Assembly (NCBI GenBank): GCA_905477785.1
Contig: CAJQGR010000075.1
Coordinates: 1-46,090 of the forward strand
Source of the DNA: an uncultured Hellea sp.
GTDB lineage: Bacteria > Pseudomonadota > Alphaproteobacteria > Caulobacterales > Maricaulaceae
DNA length: 46,090 nucleotides
Reading direction: 5' to 3'
Part shown: piece by piece, positions 1-8,483 of the stretch
How positions within the stretch are numbered: position 1 is the stretch's first letter
How the letters are laid out: every line of letters starts with the position of its first letter
Made by a program: the position numbers and the translations under genes
The notes under the pieces: generated by a model
Told to the model about the DNA's origin: nothing
The model's database searches: none
The model's input: the letters and a program-made list of their open reading frames with translations, nothing else

Positions 1-1
1 A

Positions 2-73
2 GATGGAATTGCTTACGATGCAATCTATGCCCGCCCTAGAAATATTACGTTCAAATTGGACTATAATTTCTAG
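2..73 (+). CDS. C-terminal end of a TonB-dependent receptor (partial)
   Basis: An open frame enters from the left edge and stops at the TAG at 71-73. The visible 23 residues end in RPRNITFKLDYNF, a short amphipathic strand closing on a terminal phenylalanine. This is the usual last beta-strand of TonB-dependent outer-membrane receptors, and it resembles the end of the complete receptor at 8484-11171 (RPRTVGVRVRYDFN). The gene is followed by a strong terminator at 101-126. With so little sequence, another outer-membrane beta-barrel cannot be excluded. Confidence 0.62.
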   Translation, partial: DGIAYDAIYARPRNITFKLDYNF

Positions 74-100
74 TTTAAGTTTAAATTCTAAGTAACTAAA

Positions 101-126
101 AAACCGAGGTTTTCCTCGGTTTTTTT
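101..126 (+). terminator. Bidirectional rho-independent terminator
   Basis: A 9-bp perfect stem (AAACCGAGG, 101-109, with CCTCGGTTT, 114-122) encloses a TTTT loop and runs into a T tract at 120-126. The A run before the stem gives the opposite strand a T tract as well. It therefore can end both the receptor fragment on the plus strand and the minus-strand esterase operon, whose last stop codon is at 129. Confidence 0.9.
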
Positions 127-128
127 GT

Positions 129-1637
129 TCAATAGATAGGTTTTTGTGGGTAGGGCCTTAGTTTAGCCTCTCTTATAGCTAGTCCATTGCCATCATATTG
201 TGTTGCAACAATTATATCTGGTGCTTCACTCATCTCAACCCATTTTTCAAGGTTCTCTAACATATTTAATGTATCTGGTGCATCAGCAGGTTTTTCCCAG
301 CAATGGCCTAAGCCTGGTGCCATAAATAAACGAAAGAATGAATTAACATTCGTATGACTTCCCATTTTATCTACAACAGAATTATAGTATTTAATACTTT
401 GTTCTGGTATTACTAGGGGGTCGGCTGAACCATGCCACATAATCATTTTACCACCTGCATTGTAAAATTTTTTAAGATCTGGGTTTAACGCATTATAAAG
501 ACTTCCACGCTCATTCAGTGAGTCTACATCAGAAGTAAAGTTGAAGTTTAATGCGGTAAAACTTTCATTTACAGTAGGGTAAGCTAGATATTTACCATAC
601 CCATCTGCTAATAATGTGCCTGGTCCTGGACTTTCGTTAGTACCGAGGTACCAATACCCCCAATAACGTTCACTGCCGGGAGGCATTCCAGGAAATAGTT
701 GTTTCCCATTTTTGTCTACAGGCCCTTGATACCATTTTTTTACAACACTTAGTTCTTCTTCAGTTAGGCAGTCTTTAGTACTGTTTAGAGAGCATATTTG
801 TATTTTTTTTAGGCTCAGATCACAGTTTTCTGGATCTGCAATAATTCTATCCTCTTTGCCGTCATTATTGTCACACTCATAAAATGCATTTTTTTCTAAA
901 ATTTTTAGTTTTTCAGTAAAATCATAGTTAATTTTAAGGCTTCCATCTTTTCTCGTCATCGATTGCAGTACCCAGGCGCCAAAAACACCACCATTCATAG
1001 ATAAATTAACAATAGGACAGCCACTTATTATACCATCAAATAGTTCTGGATACCTCTGAGCTGCAATCGCTGCCATTCGTCCACCAGTAGAGCACCCAGA
1101 AAAATATGAATAAGATGATGATTTGTTGTATATAGTTTCAATGAGGTGTTGACCAAAAGTATATGTTAAAGGCAAATTTTCATGCGCATATAACTCTTGG
1201 GCTTTAATGTTGTTTTTAGCCCAGCTAGCATCACCAATATGAGGTGACTGATGACCGGAGTCAGCTGTAATAGTTGCATATCCCTTTTTGAGAGCATGAT
1301 TTATTGAATTTGATCTTGATTTCCTATCAGGCAAAACAACTCCGCAAAAACCTCCACAACCCGCTTGAAAATATTTTTTATTCCAGTGTTCAGTAGGATA
1401 ACGTGCTTCAAAGCCTATGCTAGGCAATATTGTACCTGAAACTTTGCAATATTCGGGTAGTCCATTTCCTTTTTTGATAATTGATGATTTTATATTAGTT
1501 GCAATTTCACTACTTACATAGTGACTAAGATTAATGCATGCTGATCTTATTGGGTCATCAGCAGATGTTTTGATCTTTGGTTCAATGTTATCAGAAATTA
1601 ATGTTAAAAATATATATAATATTAATTTTGCAGACAT
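129..1637 (-). CDS. Tannase/feruloyl esterase family hydrolase
   Basis: This 502-residue protein belongs to the tannase/feruloyl esterase alpha/beta-hydrolase family, which cleaves ester-linked aromatic acids such as gallate or ferulate. The nucleophile elbow is GCSTGG (Ser183). The acid is probably Asp406 in HGSADP, and His445 lies in GLGHCW. Cys182 next to the serine and Cys446 next to the histidine are the family's characteristic disulfide pair. A D-x-N-D-G-x-x-D stretch near 256-263 resembles the family's calcium site. The N-terminus is hydrophobic but short, so export is possible rather than certain. The gene is last in a minus-strand operon, 13 bases after a thiolase, so the released acid may feed CoA-dependent chain shortening. 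The actual ester substrate cannot be read from the sequence. Confidence 0.85.
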   Translation of the reverse strand: MSAKLILYIFLTLISDNIEPKIKTSADDPIRSACINLSHYVSSEIATNIKSSIIKKGNGLPEYCKVSGTILPSIGFEARYPTEHWNKKYFQAGCGGFCGVVLPDRKSRSNSINHALKKGYATITADSGHQSPHIGDASWAKNNIKAQELYAHENLPLTYTFGQHLIETIYNKSSSYSYFSGCSTGGRMAAIAAQRYPELFDGIISGCPIVNLSMNGGVFGAWVLQSMTRKDGSLKINYDFTEKLKILEKNAFYECDNNDGKEDRIIADPENCDLSLKKIQICSLNSTKDCLTEEELSVVKKWYQGPVDKNGKQLFPGMPPGSERYWGYWYLGTNESPGPGTLLADGYGKYLAYPTVNESFTALNFNFTSDVDSLNERGSLYNALNPDLKKFYNAGGKMIMWHGSADPLVIPEQSIKYYNSVVDKMGSHTNVNSFFRLFMAPGLGHCWEKPADAPDTLNMLENLEKWVEMSEAPDIIVATQYDGNGLAIREAKLRPYPQKPIY

Positions 1638-1650
1638 ATAACGTCTTTCC

Positions 1651-2883
1651 TTAATTCATTCGTTCAATTAATATAGCTGCACCAATGCCTCCACCAGCTT
1701 GTGCTACAACCATTCCTTTTTGGAGTTTAGATCTTTCCAATTCATTTAATAATGTTGTGACTAAAATTGCCCCAGTTGCCCCCATGGGATGTCCCATGGC
1801 AAGATGACCGCCATTGACGTTAACTTTATTAACATCAACTCCATAGGTATTTAAGAACTTTACGGGAAGGGCGGCAAAAGCTTCCATGAATTCATATCGA
1901 TCAATATCATTTACATTCATTTTTTGGTTATTTAAAAGTATTTCCATTGCTTTAAAACCTGCAGTAAGTTGTATTACAGGGTTATCAGCAGTTTCTGTAA
2001 AATCTATTATCCTAGCTCGTGGCTTAAGTCCTATTTTTTCACCTGCTTCTTTTGTTCCCAGCAATACTAGGGACGCACCATCTGCCATTCCTGGACAATT
2101 TGCTATTGAATGCAAATGCGTGATTTCTTTAAGATCAGGAATATTTCTAAGCATCATATTATCATAACCAAGCTTACCTTGAGCTTCAAAAAATGGTTTT
2201 AGTGCTTTTAAGTACTCAATTGTAATATCAGCTTTTATTAGAGCATCTTTCTCTAAAAGACTTATATCCTTATTGTAAGGAATTGGGATTACACTATTAC
2301 TATAAAATCCATCATTCCATGCTTTTTCTGCTCTTTGATGCGATAGTAAAGTTATGTGATCTAAATCAGATTTTGTGAACTTTTCAATTGTAGCAATTAA
2401 TTCTGCTCCCATCACTGGAGGGGCCCAGTTTAATTTTTTTATTAAATTGGGGTCGTTATAATATGAAGCTTTATCATCAAGAAAACCGACTTGTGATAAA
2501 CTTTCTACGCCACCAGCTAAAGCCAAGCCTTTGCCCTCATTTTGAATCCATAAAGTTGCATCAAATATTGCACTTAAGCCAGACACACAGTAATTATTTA
2601 ATGTGCGAACCGTTACGTCATTTTTTAATAATGATGCTAAACGACTGACTAGAGCAATATGACCACCTTGCGGTCCTATCTGCCCCACACATCCAAGTGC
2701 GAGTCTATTTATATTATCAGTTGAACCTTGGTTGCGCTGTTCAATTGCATTGATGAGATGTTTTACTAGTTCATGGGGTGTGACTTTAGAAAGGGCACCT
2801 CCTGGTTTATTTGCAGTCGATGATTTACCCTTTGCACGTGGAGTTCGTATTGCATCGTAAATATAAATATTTTTTGAGAACAT
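1651..2883 (-). CDS. Thiolase family protein (acetyl-CoA acyltransferase-like)
   Basis: This is a 410-residue thiolase with the usual two-domain length. The nucleophile Cys99 (NNYCVSG) and the GHP histidine (His365, in AMGHPMGATG) are present. Two other catalytic positions differ from classical thiolases. The NEAFA/HEAFA motif reads MEAFA (Met333), and the second catalytic cysteine before the GGG turn is Gln395 (VAQAGGG). It may therefore have altered chemistry or specificity, or be a divergent acyl-CoA thiolase. Its ATG overlaps the stop of the upstream SCP-x-type thiolase by one base (TAATG), so the two are translationally coupled and may form a hetero-complex. The operon ends with an esterase. 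The family call is secure, the substrate is not. Confidence 0.88.
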   Translation of the reverse strand: MFSKNIYIYDAIRTPRAKGKSSTANKPGGALSKVTPHELVKHLINAIEQRNQGSTDNINRLALGCVGQIGPQGGHIALVSRLASLLKNDVTVRTLNNYCVSGLSAIFDATLWIQNEGKGLALAGGVESLSQVGFLDDKASYYNDPNLIKKLNWAPPVMGAELIATIEKFTKSDLDHITLLSHQRAEKAWNDGFYSNSVIPIPYNKDISLLEKDALIKADITIEYLKALKPFFEAQGKLGYDNMMLRNIPDLKEITHLHSIANCPGMADGASLVLLGTKEAGEKIGLKPRARIIDFTETADNPVIQLTAGFKAMEILLNNQKMNVNDIDRYEFMEAFAALPVKFLNTYGVDVNKVNVNGGHLAMGHPMGATGAILVTTLLNELERSKLQKGMVVAQAGGGIGAAILIERMN

Positions 2884-4115
2884 TATTTTGTACTTATGAT
2901 GAAAGATACATTGGTAGTTCCAGAGCCTCCAACATTATATGTGGCTATAGTTTTAGCGCCATTAATTTGCATATCTCCAGCATTATTTGTTGTTTGTTTT
3001 GCTCCATCTAAGACCATTCGTATTCCTGTCGCTCCTACAGGGTGTCCTAGGCCAATTAAGCCGCCTGATGGATTTATAGGTAATGTTCCATTTTTTTTAA
3101 TAATGCCTTCTTCAATTGCTTTCCATGCCTCTCCGGGTTGAGTAATGCCAAAGTGCTCAATTGCCATGTATTCTGTTATTGAGAAACAATCATGTGTTTC
3201 TATAGCATCCAAATCGTTTGGACCATTTATTCCTGCACGTTTATAAGCATCTGTTATTGCTTTACGTGTCCACGGAAACACATAGTTAGAATCGGACTTT
3301 TCTGAAAGTTTTGTACTCATTAAAAGTGGGGCGGTGGTGTGCCCCCAGCCTTTAATATAAGGAATGCTCTCTATATTAATGTTGTTTTTTAAAGCATAGT
3401 CATGCGTGTAGGATTCAGTTGCGAGTAAAATAACAGCTCCTCCATCTGTTACTTGTCCGCAATCCTGTTTTCGCATCCAACCCTCAATGACTGGGTTGAA
3501 TTCATCATCTGTTGAAAAACTTTTGTCTGTAAATGACCAATTCCTTGACTGAGCATTAGGATTGCTTTTTGCATTTGAAAAATTTATTTTTGAAATTTCA
3601 TTGAGGTGTTTATAATTTAGACCATATCTATTATTATAAACATCACATAAATCTGAGAACATAGCTGGCCATAAATACTTAGCACCCACGGCTTCGCGTC
3701 CAACCCATGCGGCCGCCCCAAGATTTTTAGCAGCAACTGTTCCTGGTACATTTTTCATTAATTCAACGCCTACAACGCAGGCAGTTTCATATCTTCCGCT
3801 CTCAAGGTCTGACATAGCTGCTAAAATGGCTAAAGACCCTGAAGCGCAAGCTCCTTCATGTCGAGAGGAGGGCATTCCTGAAAAATCTTCATGAACATGA
3901 CCAAAATAACCTCCCAGCATACCCTGGCCAGTGAATAGCTCTGCAACAAAATTTCCTACATGACCCACATCAATATCTTTTGGATCTAATTTTGCATCTT
4001 CCAGACCATTTAAAACTACTTCACAGAATATATCAAATAAGGACTTTTCTGAACGGGTCCAGTTCGTTGAAAAATCGGATTGTGAGCCCCCTAATATATA
4101 TATTTTTTTGTTCAT
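2883..4115 (-). CDS. SCP-x-type thiolase (acetyl-CoA acetyltransferase family)
   Basis: This 410-residue protein of the sterol-carrier-protein-x branch of thiolases has nucleophile Cys90 (EGACASG), a HDCF motif at 308-311 replacing NEAFA as is normal in this branch, and His358 in GLGHPVGATG. The C-terminus reads NVGGSG. Members cleave 3-ketoacyl-CoA, often with branched or ring-bearing chains. It is the first gene of a three-gene minus-strand operon, with a strong ribosome binding site (AAGGGGG, six bases before the ATG). The promoter upstream has TATAGT at 4132-4137 and TTGAAG at 4155-4160. Pairing of two different thiolases suggests degradation of an unusual side chain; this is inference. 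Confidence 0.87.
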   Translation of the reverse strand: MNKKIYILGGSQSDFSTNWTRSEKSLFDIFCEVVLNGLEDAKLDPKDIDVGHVGNFVAELFTGQGMLGGYFGHVHEDFSGMPSSRHEGACASGSLAILAAMSDLESGRYETACVVGVELMKNVPGTVAAKNLGAAAWVGREAVGAKYLWPAMFSDLCDVYNNRYGLNYKHLNEISKINFSNAKSNPNAQSRNWSFTDKSFSTDDEFNPVIEGWMRKQDCGQVTDGGAVILLATESYTHDYALKNNINIESIPYIKGWGHTTAPLLMSTKLSEKSDSNYVFPWTRKAITDAYKRAGINGPNDLDAIETHDCFSITEYMAIEHFGITQPGEAWKAIEEGIIKKNGTLPINPSGGLIGLGHPVGATGIRMVLDGAKQTTNNAGDMQINGAKTIATYNVGGSGTTNVSFIISTK

Positions 4116-4131
4116 ATGAAACCCCCTTTAC

Positions 4132-4170
4132 ACTATAGCCATTGAAGTGCATCACTTCAAGTTATAGTAT
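4132..4170. promoter_or_regulatory. Divergent promoter with palindromic operator
   Basis: A perfect 8-bp inverted repeat, TTGAAGTG (4142-4149) and CACTTCAA (4153-4160), is separated by CAT. Read leftward, 4155-4160 is TTGAAG, followed after 17 bases by TATAGT (4132-4137), a good promoter for the thiolase operon. Read rightward, 4142-4147 is also TTGAAG, with TATAGT at 4163-4168 (15 bases) or TAGTAT at 4165-4170 (17 bases). The dyad thus overlaps both -35 boxes, as expected for a repressor of the TetR, MarR or GntR type. No regulator gene lies nearby. Confidence 0.62.
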
Positions 4171-4197
4171 TTTTTAAACTTTCTTAGTGTTACTCTT

Positions 4198-5115
4198 ATG
4201 ATTTCAGGTTTCGATTTTTTAAGCAAGCTAACTTTGCCAGTTATAGTTGCACCTATGTTTTTAGTATCAGGGCCAGAATTGGTCATTGCTAGTTGCAGGT
4301 CGGGTGTAGTTGGTTCTTTTCCATTCCCAAATGCACGTAAAATAGATACCTTAGATGAATGGTTGTATAATATCAGTAATAATCTTTCCGATAGCGACAC
4401 ACCATTTGCAGTAAACCTTACCACACATAAAACATACGATAGGTTAAAAGAAGAGTTAATTCTTTTAAAAAAATATAAACCTAAGGTTGTTATAACTGCA
4501 TTAGGTTCTCCTGCTCCAGTTATTGATATTGTTCACGCTTACGGGGGCGTTGTTATTGCTGATGTTAATTCAGTTGAATTCGCAAAAAAAGCTATTCTTG
4601 CAGGAGCTGATGGCTTGGCTTTAGTTAGTTTTGGCGCAGGTGGGCATACAGGACATATGAACGCATATTCATTTATTAGCGAGGTTCGTAATTTTTATAA
4701 TGGTTTTGTAATTCTGGCTGGAGGTATAAGCTCTGGAGCAACTATCAGGGCAGCGCAAATAGCAGGAGCTGACTGTTGCTATATGGGTACAAGTTTTATT
4801 GCTGCGGAGGAGAGTATTGCATCTGTTGATTATAAAGAAATGATAACTAAAGCTACCTATAAGGATTTAATTTTATCTGACAAATTAACTGGAGCAAATG
4901 CTTTATACTTAAAGCAGTCGTTATTGAAAATGGGTTTTGATCTTAATAGTATTGGATCTGGATCTGGATTTGATCTCAGCGGTTCTAATGAAAAAATAAA
5001 AGCTTGGCGTGATGTCTGGTCTGCTGGGCATGGTGTTGGCTCAGTGAAAGAGATTAAAAGCGTTTCAGCTATTATTGATGATTTAAAAATGGAATATGAA
5101 GAAGCTTGCAAATAA
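4198..5115 (+). CDS. Nitronate monooxygenase / 2-nitropropane dioxygenase family flavoprotein
   Basis: This 305-residue FMN-dependent TIM-barrel protein resembles the nitronate monooxygenase/IMP dehydrogenase-like family. The barrel starts with LPVIVAPMFLVSGPEL. GAGGHTG (146-152) matches the family's active-site glycine-histidine loop, and GGIS (175-178) with GADCCYMGTSF (190-200) form the phosphate-binding strands. Members oxidise nitronates, but many act on other substrates or are enoyl reductases, so the product name is a family label. It is a little shorter than typical members. The start has no clear Shine-Dalgarno sequence. It is first in a plus-strand set with a carotenoid-oxygenase-like gene (74 bases downstream) and a BCCT transporter, divergent from the thiolase operon and probably co-regulated with it. 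Confidence 0.8.
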   Translation: MISGFDFLSKLTLPVIVAPMFLVSGPELVIASCRSGVVGSFPFPNARKIDTLDEWLYNISNNLSDSDTPFAVNLTTHKTYDRLKEELILLKKYKPKVVITALGSPAPVIDIVHAYGGVVIADVNSVEFAKKAILAGADGLALVSFGAGGHTGHMNAYSFISEVRNFYNGFVILAGGISSGATIRAAQIAGADCCYMGTSFIAAEESIASVDYKEMITKATYKDLILSDKLTGANALYLKQSLLKMGFDLNSIGSGSGFDLSGSNEKIKAWRDVWSAGHGVGSVKEIKSVSAIIDDLKMEYEEACK

Positions 5116-5189
5116 TTTTTACTTGATTAAGTTAAATTAGTATTTGGGGTTTTATAGATATAAATTAACTAATTGTATTAGAGGATATA

Positions 5190-6641
5190 ATGAACTCGCC
5201 TTTTAATCATGATAAAGCTCCGTTTGGCAATTCTCATGGACCAATGCTGACTGGAGTTTTTGCTCCAGTTTTTACTGAGGAGTGTTTATCTAATCTTCCT
5301 GTAAAGGGAAAAATTCCAACTGATCTTAATGGTGTCTATTTGAGAAATGGACCGAATCCACGCTTTAAACCTAAAGGGTCATACCATCCATTTGATGGTG
5401 ATGGGATGATACATTCGGCATATTTTAAAAATGGAAAACTAACATATCGTAATAAATGGGTTCGCACTGAGGGCTGGCTACAGAATGATAAGCTAGGAAA
5501 AGAGTCTCATTGGGGAATTATGAGTTCTTTAAAAGGTAGAAAAGATAGACCAATGGCTGATGCCGCCAATACAGATGTCATAGGTCATGCCGGAAAGGCA
5601 GTTGCGACATGGTATCTTTCAGGCAAATCTTATTTTTTGGATCCTATAACTTTAGATACAGTCGGGTCAAAAGATTATTCACGTGCTCCAGGTCAAGGAA
5701 TGTCAGCTCACCCTAAAGTTGACGAGATTACGGGAGAAATGATGTTCTTTGATTATTTCGATTATTCCCCTTTTATGGCTTATGGGGTAATTGATAAAGA
5801 AGGTAAGCTTGTGCATCATGTTCCTATTGAATTGCCAGGTAATAGATTACCACATGACATGGGTATAACTCAGAATTATTCAATATTGCACGATTTACCA
5901 TTATACCATGATGAAGAAGCTTTGGCTGCAGGCAGGCATAAGATTAGGTTTAACGCATCCATGAATTCACGTTTTGGCATTATACCTAGATTTGGAAAGT
6001 CTAATGAAATCAAGTGGTTTGAGTTCACTCCCTGTTTTCTCTATCATGTAGTTAATTGCTGGGAGGAGGGTGATGAGATTGTAATGACAGCTTGTCGTTT
6101 TATGCCAACTAAGGATATTAACGGAGAAATTAACGAAGTAAAAACCGCAAAGATGATTGCGCATCTCGGAATGGATTCGCGTCTTTGGCGATATAGAATG
6201 AATTTAAAAACAGGTGACTGTCATGAAGAGTGCTTAAATTCTGAATATAATTGTGAGTTTCCAAGTTATGACACACAGTTAACGGGTAGGCATAGTAAAT
6301 ATGCATATTTAGTTGATCATAACCCGAAAGCATTGCATTGGACGGGTTTAAGAAAATTCAACACAGATACGGGTGAAAGCTTAGGAAGTTGGAGTGATGG
6401 TCCTGATTTTTGCTGGTATAGTGAGCCGTGGTTTGCGCCAGCGGATAATCAATTATTGGAAGACCATGGTTACCTTATATGTTTTATGTGGAATGATAAA
6501 ATACAAATTCAAGAGCTTCAAATTTTTGATGCCCAAAATATATCTTTAGGGCCAGTGGCAAGAGTAACCATGCCACACGCAATCCCAGTTGGTTTTCATG
6601 CCTGCTGGATGAAGGCTAGCCAAATAAATATTACTAAGTAG
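5190..6641 (+). CDS. Carotenoid/lignostilbene oxygenase family protein
   Basis: This is a 483-residue seven-bladed propeller oxygenase of the RPE65/carotenoid cleavage dioxygenase family. The four iron-binding histidines are visible: His174 (SAHPK), His222 (LPHDMG), His286 (LYHVVN) and His470 (GFHACW). The N-terminal GVYLRNGPNP and FDGDGMIH motifs are also typical. Bacterial members cleave the interphenyl double bond of stilbenes such as lignostilbene, or apocarotenoids, giving two aldehydes. Presence beside a tannase/feruloyl esterase favours a phenolic substrate, but this is inference. Translation starts after a good ribosome binding site (AGAGGATATA before ATG). The BCCT transporter gene follows after 37 bases, so the two are likely co-transcribed. 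Confidence 0.9.
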   Translation: MNSPFNHDKAPFGNSHGPMLTGVFAPVFTEECLSNLPVKGKIPTDLNGVYLRNGPNPRFKPKGSYHPFDGDGMIHSAYFKNGKLTYRNKWVRTEGWLQNDKLGKESHWGIMSSLKGRKDRPMADAANTDVIGHAGKAVATWYLSGKSYFLDPITLDTVGSKDYSRAPGQGMSAHPKVDEITGEMMFFDYFDYSPFMAYGVIDKEGKLVHHVPIELPGNRLPHDMGITQNYSILHDLPLYHDEEALAAGRHKIRFNASMNSRFGIIPRFGKSNEIKWFEFTPCFLYHVVNCWEEGDEIVMTACRFMPTKDINGEINEVKTAKMIAHLGMDSRLWRYRMNLKTGDCHEECLNSEYNCEFPSYDTQLTGRHSKYAYLVDHNPKALHWTGLRKFNTDTGESLGSWSDGPDFCWYSEPWFAPADNQLLEDHGYLICFMWNDKIQIQELQIFDAQNISLGPVARVTMPHAIPVGFHACWMKASQINITK

Positions 6642-6678
6642 AATTTACTGCTAATTATTTATAAATGGATATGTATTA

Positions 6679-8274
6679 ATGATAAACTCAAAATTATTGG
6701 AAATTAAAGTATCCAAGGATGGATACTATTCTGGATTCAATAAGGTGATTACATTTGGTGCAATGATTGCGTTAATTTTATTCACAACTTGGGTTGTGCT
6801 AAAACCACAAAATGCCAATGAAATTCTATCAGTAATCCAAACAGATACCGTGCATATTTTTAGTGCGTGGTACATGTATATAACTTTCTTTTTTGTTCTA
6901 GTTTGTTTGGGCCTAGCAATACTACCTAAATCAGGAACTGTTAGATTGGGTGATATTGATGAAAAGCCTGAGTTTTCTAATTTTTCTTGGTTTTCCATGA
7001 TGTTTGGCGCTGGTATTGGTGTTGGAATGATGACTTATTCGACCGCAGAACCAATATTCCATTTTGCCAACAATCCTGATGTAATAAAAGGATTAGTTGA
7101 AGGTCAATCGGTAGAAAATGTTAGATATGCATATAAATGGGCTGCGTTTCATTATGCGCTTACGCCTTGGGCATGCTACGGAATTGTAGGCCTATCATTG
7201 GGTTATTTTGCTTATAATAAGGGTTTGCCTTTAACAATACGTTCTGGATTATTTCCAATTTTTGGCAATCGTCTAAATGGAACTTTTGGTCATGTAGTTG
7301 ATGTAGTGGCTATCATAGCCACAATATCAGGTGTGGGTGTTACTATCGGTTTTGGAGTATCACAGTTTGCTGCCGGTATATTCAATATATCTGGGGCCGA
7401 ATGGATAAGTGATTCAAATGGTAAGCCAACCTTAAATGCTCAACTAATTGCTTTAATTATTATAATGCTGGCATCAACACTGTCTGCAGTTTCAGGAGTG
7501 AAAAAAGGTATAAAGTGGCTGTCAAATATAAATATGATTTTTTCAATTTTGTTGTTATCTTTTTTTGTTTTTTTTGGCGCTACATTCTTTGCATTTAAAT
7601 CATTTTTTACTACGATAATGGATTATTTAATTGCCCTTCCTTCAATGTCACTTTCTGTTTGGAGCCCAAATGGAGATGAAACTGAGAAAGCATTAGCTTC
7701 TTGGCAATCTGCTTGGTCTGTTTTTTATTGGGCTTGGTGGATTGGTTTTGCTCCATTTGTAGGTTTGTTTTTAGCTCGGGTTTCTAGAGGAAGAACTGTA
7801 AGGGAATACATACTTGGAGCGATGTTAGTTCCAACTTTAATGGCGCTTACCTGGTTTGCTCTTGTTGGAGGAACTGCAATTAATTTAGAGCTTTTGGGTG
7901 TTGCAAAAGGAGCAATAGTTAATGCTGATATATCTGCACAATTATATGAAACAATAAATTTAATATTGTCGCCAACTTTTTCTGCTTTAATGTCTCTTTT
8001 AATTGTAATACTGCTTCTAACATATTTGGTTACTTCTGCTGATTCAGCTATATTAATAATTAACACTATTACATCTGCTGGTAATTCAGAGAAAAAACAT
8101 GTTAAGCATATTGTTGTTTGGGGGTTAATTTTGACAGCAACTACAGGCGCTTTGTTGGCAAGTGGTGGTATGGAGGCGTTGAAATCTGTTATGATCATTG
8201 GAGCATTACCTTTTTCAATTGTAATGGCATTTATGTCTATAGCGTTAGTTAGATCTCTGTTGATCAATAAATAA
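6679..8274 (+). CDS. BCCT family betaine/choline/carnitine-type transporter
   Basis: This is a 531-residue inner-membrane carrier with about twelve hydrophobic segments. The glycine-rich sodium/substrate stretch GAGIGVGMM lies at 110-118. The family signature around residues 349-378 contains FYWAWW and, further on, SRGRTVRE. Tyr159, Trp164 and Tyr167 in the fourth segment fall at positions that form part of the aromatic cation-binding box in BetP. The family imports quaternary-ammonium or sulfonium compounds such as glycine betaine, carnitine or DMSP. No long cytoplasmic osmosensor tail is seen, which fits nutrient uptake rather than osmotic gating. It could supply the N-methyl compound handled by the soxBDAG region, or a substrate of its own operon. 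Confidence 0.93.
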   Translation: MINSKLLEIKVSKDGYYSGFNKVITFGAMIALILFTTWVVLKPQNANEILSVIQTDTVHIFSAWYMYITFFFVLVCLGLAILPKSGTVRLGDIDEKPEFSNFSWFSMMFGAGIGVGMMTYSTAEPIFHFANNPDVIKGLVEGQSVENVRYAYKWAAFHYALTPWACYGIVGLSLGYFAYNKGLPLTIRSGLFPIFGNRLNGTFGHVVDVVAIIATISGVGVTIGFGVSQFAAGIFNISGAEWISDSNGKPTLNAQLIALIIIMLASTLSAVSGVKKGIKWLSNINMIFSILLLSFFVFFGATFFAFKSFFTTIMDYLIALPSMSLSVWSPNGDETEKALASWQSAWSVFYWAWWIGFAPFVGLFLARVSRGRTVREYILGAMLVPTLMALTWFALVGGTAINLELLGVAKGAIVNADISAQLYETINLILSPTFSALMSLLIVILLLTYLVTSADSAILIINTITSAGNSEKKHVKHIVVWGLILTATTGALLASGGMEALKSVMIIGALPFSIVMAFMSIALVRSLLINK

Positions 8275-8483
8275 AGTTTATTTAATCTTTATAAAATACT
8301 GATATTTATAAGATTATAATCCTATTTACATAGAATTTTACTCTTTTTGTTGTGTTTATGTCACACTTAGCAAATAAGATTGTAACATTAGTAAACCAAA
8401 TACTAAATTATTATTGATGTTAGTGAAACTTTTCTTAAAGTAGGATCAATGAATCAAACTATATCTCACTGAAGGGGAATAAA

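Noticed and set aside
4152-4424. Reverse-strand open frame over the start of the nitronate monooxygenase-like gene
   Set aside because: Antisense to conserved barrel residues, and it would cover the palindromic promoter; no independent support.
4950-4980. Short GGATCT tandem repeats
   Set aside because: They are codons for a Gly/Ser run inside the nitronate monooxygenase-like gene and too short to be a meaningful repeat element.
7725-8267. Reverse-strand open frame of 180 codons inside the BCCT transporter gene
   Set aside because: It mirrors the strongly conserved transporter sequence, has no ribosome binding site and resembles no family.
8289-8311. AT-only inverted repeat after the BCCT gene
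   Set aside because: The arms are TTATAAA/TTTATAA without any G-C pair and with a nine-base loop; it would not form a stable terminator.
8351-8365. CRP/FNR-like site TGTG...TCACA before the TonB receptor
   Set aside because: The spacer is five bases instead of six and only the right half is a full match; there is no promoter at a suitable distance and AT-rich DNA gives such matches by chance.
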